Origin: Oscillospiraceae bacterium
GTDB taxonomy: Bacteria; Bacillota; Clostridia; Lachnospirales; Lachnospiraceae
DNA length: 64,000 bases
Direction: 5' to 3'
Assembly: GCA_021771715.1 (NCBI GenBank)
Contig: JAETOO010000012.1
Coordinates: 1-64,000 of the forward strand
Shown here: one piece after another, positions 24,661 through 33,183 of the stretch
Layout of the letters: the number at the start of each line of letters is the position of its first letter
Numbering within the stretch: the stretch's first letter is position 1
Translations under genes and position numbers: made by a program
The notes under the pieces: generated by a model
Databases searched by the model: none
What the model saw: the letters and a program-made list of their open reading frames with translations, nothing else
Told to the model about the DNA's origin: nothing

Positions 24661-26346
24661 TTACCCGATCAAAACCTTCTTACCTTCGAAGGCAAAGCCA
24701 TACGTCCGGATCCGGTCGGGCTTCACGCCCTTAGCGCGCAGGACAGCCTCATACTGCTTTTTCTCGATCTGCTCGTGGGCTGCGCGCACCGTATCCTCCA
24801 GTGTCTTTTCTTCGTCCGGATCATGTACCTTGAACTCCAGGATCATCCCATCATCCGTTTCCTTCAAGGGCTCCAGAAGCACGTCATACCTCCCGAAACC
24901 GCTCTCGCGGTTCGAGGTGATCACATACCGGTCCGCCAGCTCCACGATCAGCCCCAGGACAAATCCATGATAGAAACGCTCCGGCTCTGCGGCCTCCGAA
25001 GGTCCCCTCCCGGTGTCAAAAAAGCTGAAGGTAGCCAGCGCCACCCGGTTCATGTAGACATTCATGGCCTTTCGGTCATCCTGCAGCAATGCCCGGATAA
25101 ACTCATTGTAGGAGGGCGAGTACTGCGTAAACCAGTCCCCGATCATCCGCTCGAACATGATATGGACTTCCTTGTTGGTCAGCACCAGGTCGTACTCCTC
25201 CCGTCCGCGCCGCGCATCGATCGTGTGCTTTTCCACCTTCAGATAACCGCTCGCAAGAAGCAGGCTCCAGATCGCGGATTCCCGGTAGTCCAGCTGATCA
25301 AATACGATCTGCTCATCGAGCTCCGTGTGCAGCGCCCCTCCTGCCAGCAGATCCTCCATCTGGATCTTCACCCGGGGGCTGCCCTCGCGGATCAGCTTTC
25401 CGGCCAGACTGTTGCTGCTGGTGTTAGCCCAGTACGTAAAGAACGCTCTTTTATCCAGATAATTCAAGATGGACCACGGATTGTAGATATCCTTGCGTTT
25501 TCCGAAGACAAATCCGTCATACCATTCTTTTACTTTCTCCCTTTTTTCTGATAAAACAAATTCCTCAAGTGCACGGTCCACTTCTTCCTGGGTAAATCCA
25601 AATGCTGTCTCATACTTGCAGGAAGTGGTCGTGATCACTTCCAGGTTATTCAGATCCGAAAAAATAGACTCCTTGCTGATCCGGGTAATACCGGTCAGAA
25701 TCGCGCGCTCCAGGTAGGGGTTCGTCTTGAAAGCCGCGTTGAACATGCTTCTCGTAAACTCCACGAGTTCTTTCCAGTACCCGTGTACATACGCCTCCTG
25801 CATCGGCGTGTCATATTCATCCAGCAAAATGATCACTTTTTTACCGTAGTAGCGGCTCAGGTACTCTGACAGCTGATTCAGGGCCAGCGTCGCGTCCATA
25901 TCTCCCATATCCGCCGTCTTCCGGTTGAAAAATTCCTTCTCTCCCTCTGTCAGGCAGCCGCTCTCCAGAAGAAACGCGTTTCTCTGGTATTCCGCCGCCA
26001 GAAGCTGACAGATTTTCTCCTTTGTCTTCTCATAGGAGCCTTCTTTAATATTGGCAAAGGAAAAGCTGATGACTGGCCAGGTTCCCTGAAGGCGGCGGTA
26101 CTTCTCGTCCTGCCAGATCGAGAGCCCCTCGAACAGCTCGCCCTGCCCCGCATACTTTACGGAGAAGAACTTCTCTACCATGCTCATCGTCAGCGTTTTT
26201 CCGAACCGTCTCGGCCGCGTGATCAGCGTCGCCACATCACCGTTCTCCCACCATTCTTTGATAAAAAACGTTTTATCTACATAAAAGTAATCGTTTCGGA
26301 TCACCTCTTCAAAATCCTGATGTCCGATACTGACTCTTCTCGCCAT
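24661..26346 (-). CDS. Second AAA-ATPase-like / PD-(D/E)XK nuclease protein
   Basis: A 561-residue paralogue of the neighbouring gene. The start is ATG 26346 (MARRVSIGHQDFEEVI) with GGAGG 8 bases upstream; an upstream GTG at 26403 lies inside an inverted repeat. Motifs: FYVDKTFFIKEWW, Walker A RPRRFGKT, Walker B VIILLDEYDTPMQEAY, sensor-like ILTGITRISKESIFSDLNN, and the nuclease core FGRYDVLLEP with MILEFKV. The two proteins are distinct in sequence, so they look like separate acquisitions or an old duplication. Role unknown; a function in defence or mobile-element biology is possible. Confidence 0.85.
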   Translation of the reverse strand: MARRVSIGHQDFEEVIRNDYFYVDKTFFIKEWWENGDVATLITRPRRFGKTLTMSMVEKFFSVKYAGQGELFEGLSIWQDEKYRRLQGTWPVISFSFANIKEGSYEKTKEKICQLLAAEYQRNAFLLESGCLTEGEKEFFNRKTADMGDMDATLALNQLSEYLSRYYGKKVIILLDEYDTPMQEAYVHGYWKELVEFTRSMFNAAFKTNPYLERAILTGITRISKESIFSDLNNLEVITTTSCKYETAFGFTQEEVDRALEEFVLSEKREKVKEWYDGFVFGKRKDIYNPWSILNYLDKRAFFTYWANTSSNSLAGKLIREGSPRVKIQMEDLLAGGALHTELDEQIVFDQLDYRESAIWSLLLASGYLKVEKHTIDARRGREEYDLVLTNKEVHIMFERMIGDWFTQYSPSYNEFIRALLQDDRKAMNVYMNRVALATFSFFDTGRGPSEAAEPERFYHGFVLGLIVELADRYVITSNRESGFGRYDVLLEPLKETDDGMILEFKVHDPDEEKTLEDTVRAAHEQIEKKQYEAVLRAKGVKPDRIRTYGFAFEGKKVLIG

Positions 26347-26398
26347 CCGATACACCTCCAGACATTTCTTTCTCTCATCCGATTCATACTGTTCAAAA

Positions 26399-26445
26399 GC
26401 CACAGTTCTTCCCTGCTTTCCACTATAGCAGAAAAAAACTGTGGC
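26399..26445. repeat. 9-bp inverted repeat upstream of the AAA-ATPase-like gene
   Basis: GCCACAGTT (26399-26407) and AACTGTGGC (26437-26445) flank 29 bases. It could be an operator or a weak terminator. Confidence 0.4.
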
Positions 26446-26573
26446 TGCAATCTTATTTCCCGATCTGATCTGTGAATACGCTGGACAGGCAGGTCTGTTA
26501 CGCCATTTCCTGGTATTGAGTCTGCACCGGCCACCTGCTCACAGAAAGACCACCAGGCCGCGCGAGAAGATCC

Positions 26574-27557
26574 TCACGATTTTCCCTCTGCCAGGAAACG
26601 GAAGACCTGACGCCAGTACTGCTCGAGCACGTGTCCGCTGCTGTTGAAGATCTCGTGCTTCGTGCCGGGCACGCGGATCAGTGCTGCCTGCGGGGAGATG
26701 CCGCGCCGGTAGAGCTTGCGGATGAAGCGCTCCTGCTCTCTTTTTGAGACGAGCAGCTCCTTCTCCGCCTGGAACAGAAGGATCGGCGCCTTGATTTTCT
26801 TCCATCCGCTGTGCTGCAGATAGTGATTCAGCGCTCCGGCCTCCCGCAGCCACCCGTAGGAGGCGGCACTCAGTTGAAAGCACTGATTTAAGTGCTCCTT
26901 CTGGCGGTAGTAGTCGAAACGCGCGCGTGAAATCCCGCAGCTCTCCTCGAAGGATCCGCCGCCCTCGTAGGAGCGCTGCCCGATGACGTAGCGCATCGCC
27001 CTGCCGGTGCGGCAGAAATGCGCTGCGATCTGCTGCGCCGTCTTCCACGGCACATCGCCGGTCTGAGGGCGGATCATCGGAGAGGAAAGGATCACTTTCT
27101 CAAACAGATCCGGTTCCTTTGCCGCGGCTGCGGCTGCGATCCCGCCGCCCATCGAGTGGCCGTACAGATACAGCGGGAGCTCCGGCTGCGCCTTCTGCGC
27201 CAGATGGGTCACATAGAAGAAGTCCTCTACGTACCGCTCCCAGCTGTCGACGTGAACCAAGGACGGATCCTCGGTCAGACGGTAGCTGCGCCCGTGTCCG
27301 CAGTGCTCGACCATGCAGACATGGTACTGCATTTTGACAAAATAGTAGAGAAGCTCCTTGTACTTTTCTGCATTTTCCGTGAAGCCGTGTGAGATCATGA
27401 CCAGGCCTCTCGGGCGCTCGGCGCGGTACATGACGACGTAGAGCTTCCGGCCCTCCTCGCGCTCCACGTACCGCTCTGTGCCGTGCGCGGCGAGGAAAGG
27501 GGTTACGGTCTGCTGCATTTCTGTGGCGTAGGTTGATTCGTTTAGAATGAGTGACAT
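26574..27557 (-). CDS. Alpha/beta hydrolase, monoglyceride-lipase-like
   Basis: A 327-residue serine hydrolase. The nucleophile elbow is YGHSMGGG near residue 130, and the likely catalytic His is in GTKHEIF near the end. The N-terminal half has LVMISHGFTENAEKYKELLY, matching the lysophospholipase/monoacylglycerol lipase group. The start is ATG 27557 (MSLILNEST) with AGGAGG 8 bases upstream; the longer frame to 27734 runs through the intergenic hairpin. No signal peptide. The substrate is not known. Confidence 0.87.
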   Translation of the reverse strand: MSLILNESTYATEMQQTVTPFLAAHGTERYVEREEGRKLYVVMYRAERPRGLVMISHGFTENAEKYKELLYYFVKMQYHVCMVEHCGHGRSYRLTEDPSLVHVDSWERYVEDFFYVTHLAQKAQPELPLYLYGHSMGGGIAAAAAAKEPDLFEKVILSSPMIRPQTGDVPWKTAQQIAAHFCRTGRAMRYVIGQRSYEGGGSFEESCGISRARFDYYRQKEHLNQCFQLSAASYGWLREAGALNHYLQHSGWKKIKAPILLFQAEKELLVSKREQERFIRKLYRRGISPQAALIRVPGTKHEIFNSSGHVLEQYWRQVFRFLAEGKS

Positions 27558-27645
27558 GGTGAGGTCCTCCTGTGGGGTGATTGGATTTGAATGGGATTGT
27601 GTAAACCGGACAGCTGCTGAGGGATAGCGGCGTAAACCGGACGCC

Positions 27646-27714
27646 GCCGACGGCACAGATACCCCGGGGTGGACACCCCTATAGGTCCTTCCCCGGGGTA
27701 TCTGTGCCGTCGGC
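27646..27714. repeat. 24-bp perfect inverted repeat
   Basis: 27646-27669 is the exact reverse complement of 27691-27714, with a 21-base centre. The arms include CAGATACCCCGGGG. A smaller inverted repeat, CGGCGT (27628-27633) with ACGCCG (27641-27646), adjoins it. It lies in the gap between two hydrolase genes and lacks a T-tract, so it is more than a simple terminator. Confidence 0.75.
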
Positions 27715-27815
27715 AGCTGGTAATGTAATAGCAATGGTTCGTTGGTTTGGAAAGCACTGGTAATTCGGTTGCGTTAAAATTGCACAGAAATCGTGAAAAA
27801 TGTATGAAAGGGGCT

Positions 27816-28382
27816 TTACAATGTTGTACTTATAAATATATGTAAGAATTCCAGGATATCTGCCAGGATGCGGAAGGTTTCTTCGGTGTTCTCCGCTTCG
27901 GGGCGGTGTCCGACGTTCGGATATAAACGCAGTGGAATCTGGTTCCTCTTGCAGAAGTCGGTCAGACGATCCGGCTCCATGTTTGCATCGTTTGTTCCGA
28001 GCACAGCGGCTGCGCGGCCGGTCATGGGCTCCATCAGGGGCAGCGCCGCGGGGACCGGGGTCAGGAGGAACTGCTTTGGCTGCAGGGCGAGCTGCTGCTC
28101 GGCGAGTCCTGCGAGCACGGTGCCGATGCTCTTTGAGACGAACAGCACCTCGTCGTAGTCCCTGACTGACGCGCCGGTCAGCTCGCGGCATATCTGAGGG
28201 ATGGTATTCTCCACAAAGGTTTCATAGCTAAAGTCCTCCGGCAGCTCGTCGCCCTGCCGAAAGGAGTAGTACAGCGGCAGCAGCTCATACCCTGCCCTGC
28301 GACATTCTTTCTGTGCAAAATAGAGCAGCGGGCATTCCGAGGAATAGCGGATTCCGGGGAAAAATACGGCCAGTTTTTTCAT
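27816..28382 (-). CDS. Small alpha/beta-hydrolase-like protein
   Basis: A 188-residue protein, start ATG 28382 with AGGAGG 7 bases upstream. The fold reads as a minimal alpha/beta hydrolase: KLAVFFPGIRYSSECPLLYF, the nucleophile-like FVSKSIGTVLAG, and GHRPEA with a possible catalytic His near the end. Similar short proteins in Firmicutes are annotated as hydrolases without known substrate. It is followed downstream by the larger hydrolase, but a 258-base gap with hairpins separates them. Confidence 0.7.
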   Translation of the reverse strand: MKKLAVFFPGIRYSSECPLLYFAQKECRRAGYELLPLYYSFRQGDELPEDFSYETFVENTIPQICRELTGASVRDYDEVLFVSKSIGTVLAGLAEQQLALQPKQFLLTPVPAALPLMEPMTGRAAAVLGTNDANMEPDRLTDFCKRNQIPLRLYPNVGHRPEAENTEETFRILADILEFLHIFISTTL

Positions 28383-28546
28383 ATACATCCCTCCTGATAT
28401 GATTCGGTTTTTCTGTCATTCTTAGCAGTATAACTGATTTCATTAAAGTTCGAGTACCATATATTTTTAAGATCCGTGATTCTTGCCTCACCTGTTGCGG
28501 GAGGAAAAAATGTGCCTTTCTTTGAGCCTGTCTTTGTCATACCTGC

Positions 28547-29404
28547 TCAGCGGAATTCCCGCTCATGTTTTTTGAAAAATTCATAGTAGACGCGCACATT
28601 TTCGAGCTCGGTCCACCGCTTGAGGTCGACCGGATCCTCGTCGAGATCGTAGATCCGCGCGCCTTTTACGGAGAGCACGAACGGCGAGTGCGTCGCGATG
28701 ATAAACTGACATCCGAAGAACCGGGCGGAGTCCTCGATAAACCGCACCAGCTCAAGCTGTCGGGTCGCCGAGAGGCTGTTCTCGGGCTCGTCGAGCAGGT
28801 ACAGTCCGTTGTCGGTGACGCGCTCGGCAAAGTAGCTCAGCGCATTTTCTCCGTTGGAATACTCGCGCACGTTGTCCATCATCTCATGGCGTATGTATTT
28901 CGACTGGGTCTTGCTGCGGGCCAGATTGACCTTCTTGAGATGATCGTAGTCCTCCAGAGATTTCATCTGAAAATGCGAATATTTCACGTCCAGATACTCC
29001 TCGAACAGCTCCTCGCGGCGCAGATCCAGCCCTTCATTCAGCGCCCGGATGTTCTGCATGTACTCAAAGACATCGTCGCTGGTCACGATCCGGCTGTTTT
29101 GGGGGATCTGACCGGCTGTCCTGGCCGTGCAGAGTCTCAGGTAATCAGAAAAAAATGCGGACTGGTTGAACCGGCTGTCGCGCGCCAGGCCGAGCTTCCC
29201 TGCAATTACGTTCAGCGCAGTGGATTTTCCGGTGCCGTTTCCGCCGTACAGAATTGTCACCGGCTCGAAATTCAGCTCCTCCAGGTGATGGCGAGGTAGG
29301 ATCTGAAACGGATAATAGGTGTCATAGCAGGTTCGCTTCTGCCCCAGAATAAAATCAAATTCCCGGTCCGCATCCGGGAAAGTAAAGCGTTCGAGATAGA
29401 CCAT
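28547..29404 (-). CDS. ABC-type AAA_21 ATPase
   Basis: A 285-residue soluble ATPase of the RecF/AAA_21 type. Walker A is YGGNGTGKSTA, the ABC signature is YSNGENAL, Walker B is LYLLDEPENSLS, and the H-loop is ATHSPF. There is no membrane domain. Proteins of this type are widespread and uncharacterised; some act in defence or DNA repair complexes but no partner is adjacent. AAGGAGG stands 8 bases before the ATG. Confidence 0.85.
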   Translation of the reverse strand: MVYLERFTFPDADREFDFILGQKRTCYDTYYPFQILPRHHLEELNFEPVTILYGGNGTGKSTALNVIAGKLGLARDSRFNQSAFFSDYLRLCTARTAGQIPQNSRIVTSDDVFEYMQNIRALNEGLDLRREELFEEYLDVKYSHFQMKSLEDYDHLKKVNLARSKTQSKYIRHEMMDNVREYSNGENALSYFAERVTDNGLYLLDEPENSLSATRQLELVRFIEDSARFFGCQFIIATHSPFVLSVKGARIYDLDEDPVDLKRWTELENVRVYYEFFKKHEREFR

Positions 29405-29455
29405 GTTGTGTCCTCCTTATGTCTCATCCTGTTCCGGTGTCCAATCCTTCGCCCC

Positions 29456-29935
29456 TCACTTGTGATACGGCTCTCCACGGATGATCCGGAAGCTGCGGTA
29501 GATCTGTTCGAGCAGAATCACGCGCATGAGCTGGTGCGGGAAGGTCATGGGGGAGAAACTGAGGTGTTCGTCTGCGCGCACCAGCACCGAATCCGAGAGA
29601 CCGAGGGAGCCGCCGATGACAAAACAGAGATGGCTCTTCCCGCGGATCGCCAGCTCGTCCAGATGCGCGGCGAGCTGCTCCGAGGACCGCTGCCGCCCCT
29701 GGATCGCCAGCGCAATCACATAGGCGTCCTCGCGGATGGCCTGCAGAATGCGCTGCCCCTCCCGCTCCTTGATCTGAGCCTCGAGTGCCGCTCCGGCGCC
29801 GTCCGGCGTCTTCTCATCCGCCACCTCGACGATCTCGACCGTACAGTACCGCCCCAGCCGCTTCCGATACTCCTCCACCGCATCCCGGTAGAACTTCTCC
29901 TTTATTTTCCCGACCACAACCAAAGAAATTTTCAT
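29456..29935 (-). CDS. rlmH: 23S rRNA pseudouridine(1915) N3-methyltransferase
   Basis: A 159-residue SPOUT-fold enzyme, the normal length for RlmH. It methylates pseudouridine 1915 in helix 69 of 23S rRNA. Motifs: MKISLVVVGKIKEKFYRDAV, YVIALAIQGRQRSSEQLA, LCFVIGGSLGLSDSV and the C-terminal HQLMRVILLEQIYRSFRI, which form the trefoil knot. It stands alone in a leftward string. Confidence 0.96.
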   Translation of the reverse strand: MKISLVVVGKIKEKFYRDAVEEYRKRLGRYCTVEIVEVADEKTPDGAGAALEAQIKEREGQRILQAIREDAYVIALAIQGRQRSSEQLAAHLDELAIRGKSHLCFVIGGSLGLSDSVLVRADEHLSFSPMTFPHQLMRVILLEQIYRSFRIIRGEPYHK

Positions 29936-29957
29936 CTGTACGCTCCACTGTGTTTGA

Positions 29958-30452
29958 TTAATCTCTTTCGTAAATCATTCTCAGTTCCTTATTCGGAGTG
30001 CCAAGCATAATGTCCGCTTCTGTCCCGTCAAAGCGGAAGCCATATCTTTCGTAGAAGCGAATGGCCCTGTCATTTCCTTTCAACACCCAGACCGCAATTT
30101 TCCTATAAGCAGAGAGCTTTTCGAGCGCCGCATTCATCAGCTCGTAGCCGATTCTTCTGCCATGATACTCCGCAAGGACATAAAGCGCAAAGACCTCGCC
30201 GTGTGCCGGAAGCGTATCGTCACGGTAAGCGCCGTACCCCGCAAATCCGACGACCTTCTCTTCATCCTTCGCTACGATGATATTGTCCGTCCATCTGTGT
30301 GCGATCGCAGTGCATACGTCTAAGGTGTGCCCTTCCAGATATCCCGCATCGATAAGGCCTGTGTAGGTTTCCTGCCAGGATTTATAATGAACATATCCCT
30401 TGCCGTTGATCTCGTCTTCGCTCTCCATCCTTTTGATCGTGTATTCGCGCAT
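29958..30452 (-). CDS. GNAT family N-acetyltransferase
   Basis: A 164-166 residue acetyltransferase; ATGs at 30458 and 30452 are both possible, with GCGGAG favouring the second. The GNAT core is visible: VGFAGYGAYRD, EVFALYVLAEYHGRRIGYEL (motif A, acetyl-CoA loop) and the RAIRFYERYGFRFDGTE C-terminal motif. The acceptor substrate cannot be told from sequence. It lies upstream of rlmH with 22 bases between. Confidence 0.88.
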   Translation of the reverse strand: MREYTIKRMESEDEINGKGYVHYKSWQETYTGLIDAGYLEGHTLDVCTAIAHRWTDNIIVAKDEEKVVGFAGYGAYRDDTLPAHGEVFALYVLAEYHGRRIGYELMNAALEKLSAYRKIAVWVLKGNDRAIRFYERYGFRFDGTEADIMLGTPNKELRMIYERD

Positions 30453-30642
30453 TTTCATTTTCTCCGCAAATTCTTATAGATTTAAATTCTCGCTGCCCGC
30501 CGATTTTGAAAGCTCATTTTACAAATAAACAGCTGATTAAAAACTCATTTCGATCTGTCACTGGCTTCATTATACTTGATCTTCTCCAAAAAGTATAGCT
30601 GCATAAAAAAAATGTGCTGACGATACAGGTGCACAGATGTTA

Positions 30643-30676
30643 CAGTTCAGCCGGGACGCCATGCAAGCCGCAGACC
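30643..30676. repeat. Half copy of the TTCAGCCA repeat family
   Basis: CAGTTCAGCCGGGACGCCAT followed by GCAAGCCGCAGACC matches the reverse complement of the right end of the copies at 38645-38740 and 42229-42610. It lies downstream of nfnB. Confidence 0.65.
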
Positions 30677-30680
30677 CGAC

Positions 30681-30709
30681 AAAAATACCGCCGGATTTCT
30701 CCGGCGGTA
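30681..30709 (-). terminator. nfnAB terminator
   Basis: On the minus strand TACCGCCGG (30709-30701) pairs with CCGGCGGTA (30694-30686), and TTTTT follows at 30685-30681. Confidence 0.85.
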
Positions 30710-30724
30710 CCACAAGCATTTTTT

Positions 30725-32116
30725 TTACTTTCTGTTCTTGAGGAACTCGTCGATTCCTTTCGCCGCTGCCTTTCCTGCGCCCATTGCCAGGATGACGGTA
30801 GCTGCGCCTGTCACCGCGTCGCCGCCTGCGAACACGCCGTCCTTTGAGGTCTGGCCGGTCGTCTCGTCTGCCACGATGCACTTTCTGCGGTTGGTGTCCA
30901 GGCCGATCGTCGTGGAGGAGATCAGCGGGTTCGGGGAAGTGCCCAGGGACATGATCACCGTGTCGACGTCAATGTCGAACTCGGAGCCCGGTACCTCGAC
31001 CGGACGTCTTCTTCCGGACGCATCCGGCTCGCCAAGCTCCATGCGGATGCAGCGGATGCCCTTGACCGCGTCGTTCTCGTCGACGAGGATCTCCTTCGGG
31101 TTGGTCAGGAGGTCAAAGATGATGCCCTCCTCCTTCGCGTGGTGTACTTCCTCCGCACGCGCCGGAAGCTCTGCCTCGCTGCGGCGGTAGATGATATGTA
31201 CCTCAGCGCCGAGGCGCAGCGCGGTACGAGCCGCATCCATCGCCACGTTGCCGCCGCCGACAACCGCGACCTTCTTGCCGTGCACGATCGGGGTGTCGTA
31301 GTCCTCGCGGAACGCCTTCATCAGATTGTTTCTGGTCAGGAACTCGTTCGCAGAGAAGACGCCCTTCGCGGTCTCGCCCGGGATGCCCATGAACATCGGA
31401 AGACCTGCGCCGGAGCCGATGAAGACTGCCTCGAAGCCCTCCTCATCGAGCAGCTCGTCGATCGTCACGGACTTGCCGATGATGACATTCGTCTCGATCT
31501 TTACGCCGAGAGACTTTACATTCTCCACTTCCTTCGCCACAACGTCGAGCTTCGGGAGACGGAACTCCGGAATGCCGTATACGAGCACTCCGCCTGCCTC
31601 GTGCAGCGCCTCAAAGATCGTCACGTCATAGCCGAGCTTTGCGAGGTCGCCGGCACACGTCAGTCCGGACGGGCCGGAACCGATGACCGCTACCTTGTGG
31701 CCGTTCTTTGCAGCCGATGCGGGCGGCTTGATGCCATTCTCTCTCGCCCAGTCAGCGACGAAACGCTCCAGCTTGCCGATGGAGACTGCCTCGCCCTTGA
31801 TGCCGCGGATGCACTTGCCCTCACACTGGCTCTCCTGCGGGCACACACGGCCGCAGATCGCCGGAAGTGCGCTGGACTGGGAGATCACCTTGTAGGCCTC
31901 CTCGAAATTGCCTTCCTTCACCTGCTGGATGAAATCCGGGATGTTGATGGATACCGGGCAACCCTGCACGCACTTAGCGTTCTTGCAGTGCAGGCAGCGC
32001 TCTGCCTCAGCCATCGCCTCTTCTTTATTGTATCCGAGACATACCTCGTCAAAATTAGTCGCTCTTACCTTCGGATCCTGCTCTCTGACAGGAACTTTCT
32101 TCAATACGTCTGCCAT
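30725..32116 (-). CDS. nfnB: NfnB / glutamate-synthase-small-chain-like flavoprotein
   Basis: A 463-residue subunit of the electron-bifurcating NADH-dependent ferredoxin:NADP oxidoreductase; database names often call it NADPH-dependent glutamate synthase (gltA). The N-terminus carries iron-sulfur Cys groups (CLHCKNAKCVQGCP, CGRVCPQESQCEGKC). FAD binding is at AVIGSGPSGLTCAGDLA and NADP binding at VAVVGGGNVAMDAARTA. Pairing with the NfnA-like gene, overlapping by one base at its stop, supports the Nfn reading over a glutamate synthase without its large subunit. It has its own terminator. Confidence 0.88.
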   Translation of the reverse strand: MADVLKKVPVREQDPKVRATNFDEVCLGYNKEEAMAEAERCLHCKNAKCVQGCPVSINIPDFIQQVKEGNFEEAYKVISQSSALPAICGRVCPQESQCEGKCIRGIKGEAVSIGKLERFVADWARENGIKPPASAAKNGHKVAVIGSGPSGLTCAGDLAKLGYDVTIFEALHEAGGVLVYGIPEFRLPKLDVVAKEVENVKSLGVKIETNVIIGKSVTIDELLDEEGFEAVFIGSGAGLPMFMGIPGETAKGVFSANEFLTRNNLMKAFREDYDTPIVHGKKVAVVGGGNVAMDAARTALRLGAEVHIIYRRSEAELPARAEEVHHAKEEGIIFDLLTNPKEILVDENDAVKGIRCIRMELGEPDASGRRRPVEVPGSEFDIDVDTVIMSLGTSPNPLISSTTIGLDTNRRKCIVADETTGQTSKDGVFAGGDAVTGAATVILAMGAGKAAAKGIDEFLKNRK

Positions 32117-33015
32117 TATTTGTCACCTCCGCAATTCCCGCAGCCGCCGTGATGCGTGTCGCCCTCGCGCAGCTTGAGCAGAGCTCTGCCCTCTTCGGTC
32201 TTGTACATCGCCTGTCTCTTCATCGCTGCGTCGAAGTCAATCTTGTGGCCGTCGAACTCCGGTCCGTCCACACATGCGAACTTGACCTCATCGCCTACCA
32301 TGACACGGCATGCACCGCACATTCCCGTGCCGTCTACCATGATCGGGTTCATGCTGACAACCGTCGGGATATTGAATTTCTTTGTGGTCAGGCAGCAGAA
32401 CTTCATCATGATCATCGGGCCGATCGCCACACAGTGGTCATACGTCTTGCCCTCTTTCGTGACGAGATCCTCGATCACCTTTGTGACCATACCGCTTCTG
32501 CCGTAGGAGCCGTCGTCCGTCGTGATGTAGACGTTGCCGTTTCCTGCCACAGACTTGAACTTATCCTCGAGAATCACCAGCTCCTTCGTCTTTGCGCCGA
32601 CGATGACGTCCGCGTCCACGCCGTGCTCATGCAGCCACTTCATCTGCGGGTAGATCGGAGCCGTGCCGACACCGCCTGCGACGAACAGGATCTTCTTTTT
32701 CCTGGTCTCCTCGAGATTCTCCTCCATGCAGAGCTCGGACGGACATCCGAGCGGTCCCACGAAATCCCGGAAGGAATCGCCGGCCTGGAGCTGTGCAAAC
32801 TTCTCGGTCGAAGCGCCGATCGGCATGAAGACGATCGTGATCGTCCCGGCCTCTCTGTCGTAGTCACAGATGGTCAGCGGAATTCTCTCGCCGACTTCGT
32901 CGGCCTTTACGATGACAAACTGTCCCGGCAGGCAATGTTTCGCAACACGCGGAGCTTCCACCACCATCTGGTAGATATTGCCCGCAAGCTTCCCTGCTTC
33001 CAAAATCTTGTACAT
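32116..33015 (-). CDS. nfnA: NfnA / ferredoxin-NADP reductase-like subunit
   Basis: A 299-residue FNR-type subunit, starting at ATG 33015 (MYKILEAGKLAGN) with GGAGG 6 bases upstream. The FAD domain is first (RIPLTICDYD), then the NAD domain (LFVAGGVGTAPIYPQ), then a C-terminal [2Fe-2S] Cys cluster (GMCGACRVMVGDEVKFACVD). Together with NfnB it would couple NADH and reduced ferredoxin to NADPH formation. A consensus promoter sits 128 bases upstream. Homologues are also called sulfide or dihydroorotate dehydrogenase-like FAD/NAD-binding proteins. Confidence 0.88.
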   Translation of the reverse strand: MYKILEAGKLAGNIYQMVVEAPRVAKHCLPGQFVIVKADEVGERIPLTICDYDREAGTITIVFMPIGASTEKFAQLQAGDSFRDFVGPLGCPSELCMEENLEETRKKKILFVAGGVGTAPIYPQMKWLHEHGVDADVIVGAKTKELVILEDKFKSVAGNGNVYITTDDGSYGRSGMVTKVIEDLVTKEGKTYDHCVAIGPMIMMKFCCLTTKKFNIPTVVSMNPIMVDGTGMCGACRVMVGDEVKFACVDGPEFDGHKIDFDAAMKRQAMYKTEEGRALLKLREGDTHHGGCGNCGGDK

Positions 33016-33142
33016 ACTATACCTCCATATCCCTTTGCGGCAATGACCTGTCGCAGTTGTAATCGGAAACGCACAGACAGCAGCGCCGGAATGCAGACCC
33101 GGCGGCAGCCACACAAGAGCCCCCGACAAAATACATCACCTT

Positions 33143-33171
33143 AGTATAAAACAAGACATATAAAATTTCAA
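33143..33171 (-). promoter_or_regulatory. nfnAB promoter
   Basis: TTGAAA (33171-33166) and TATACT (33148-33143) on the minus strand with a 17-base spacer. Confidence 0.7.
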
Positions 33172-33183
33172 TCAGAAATTTTT

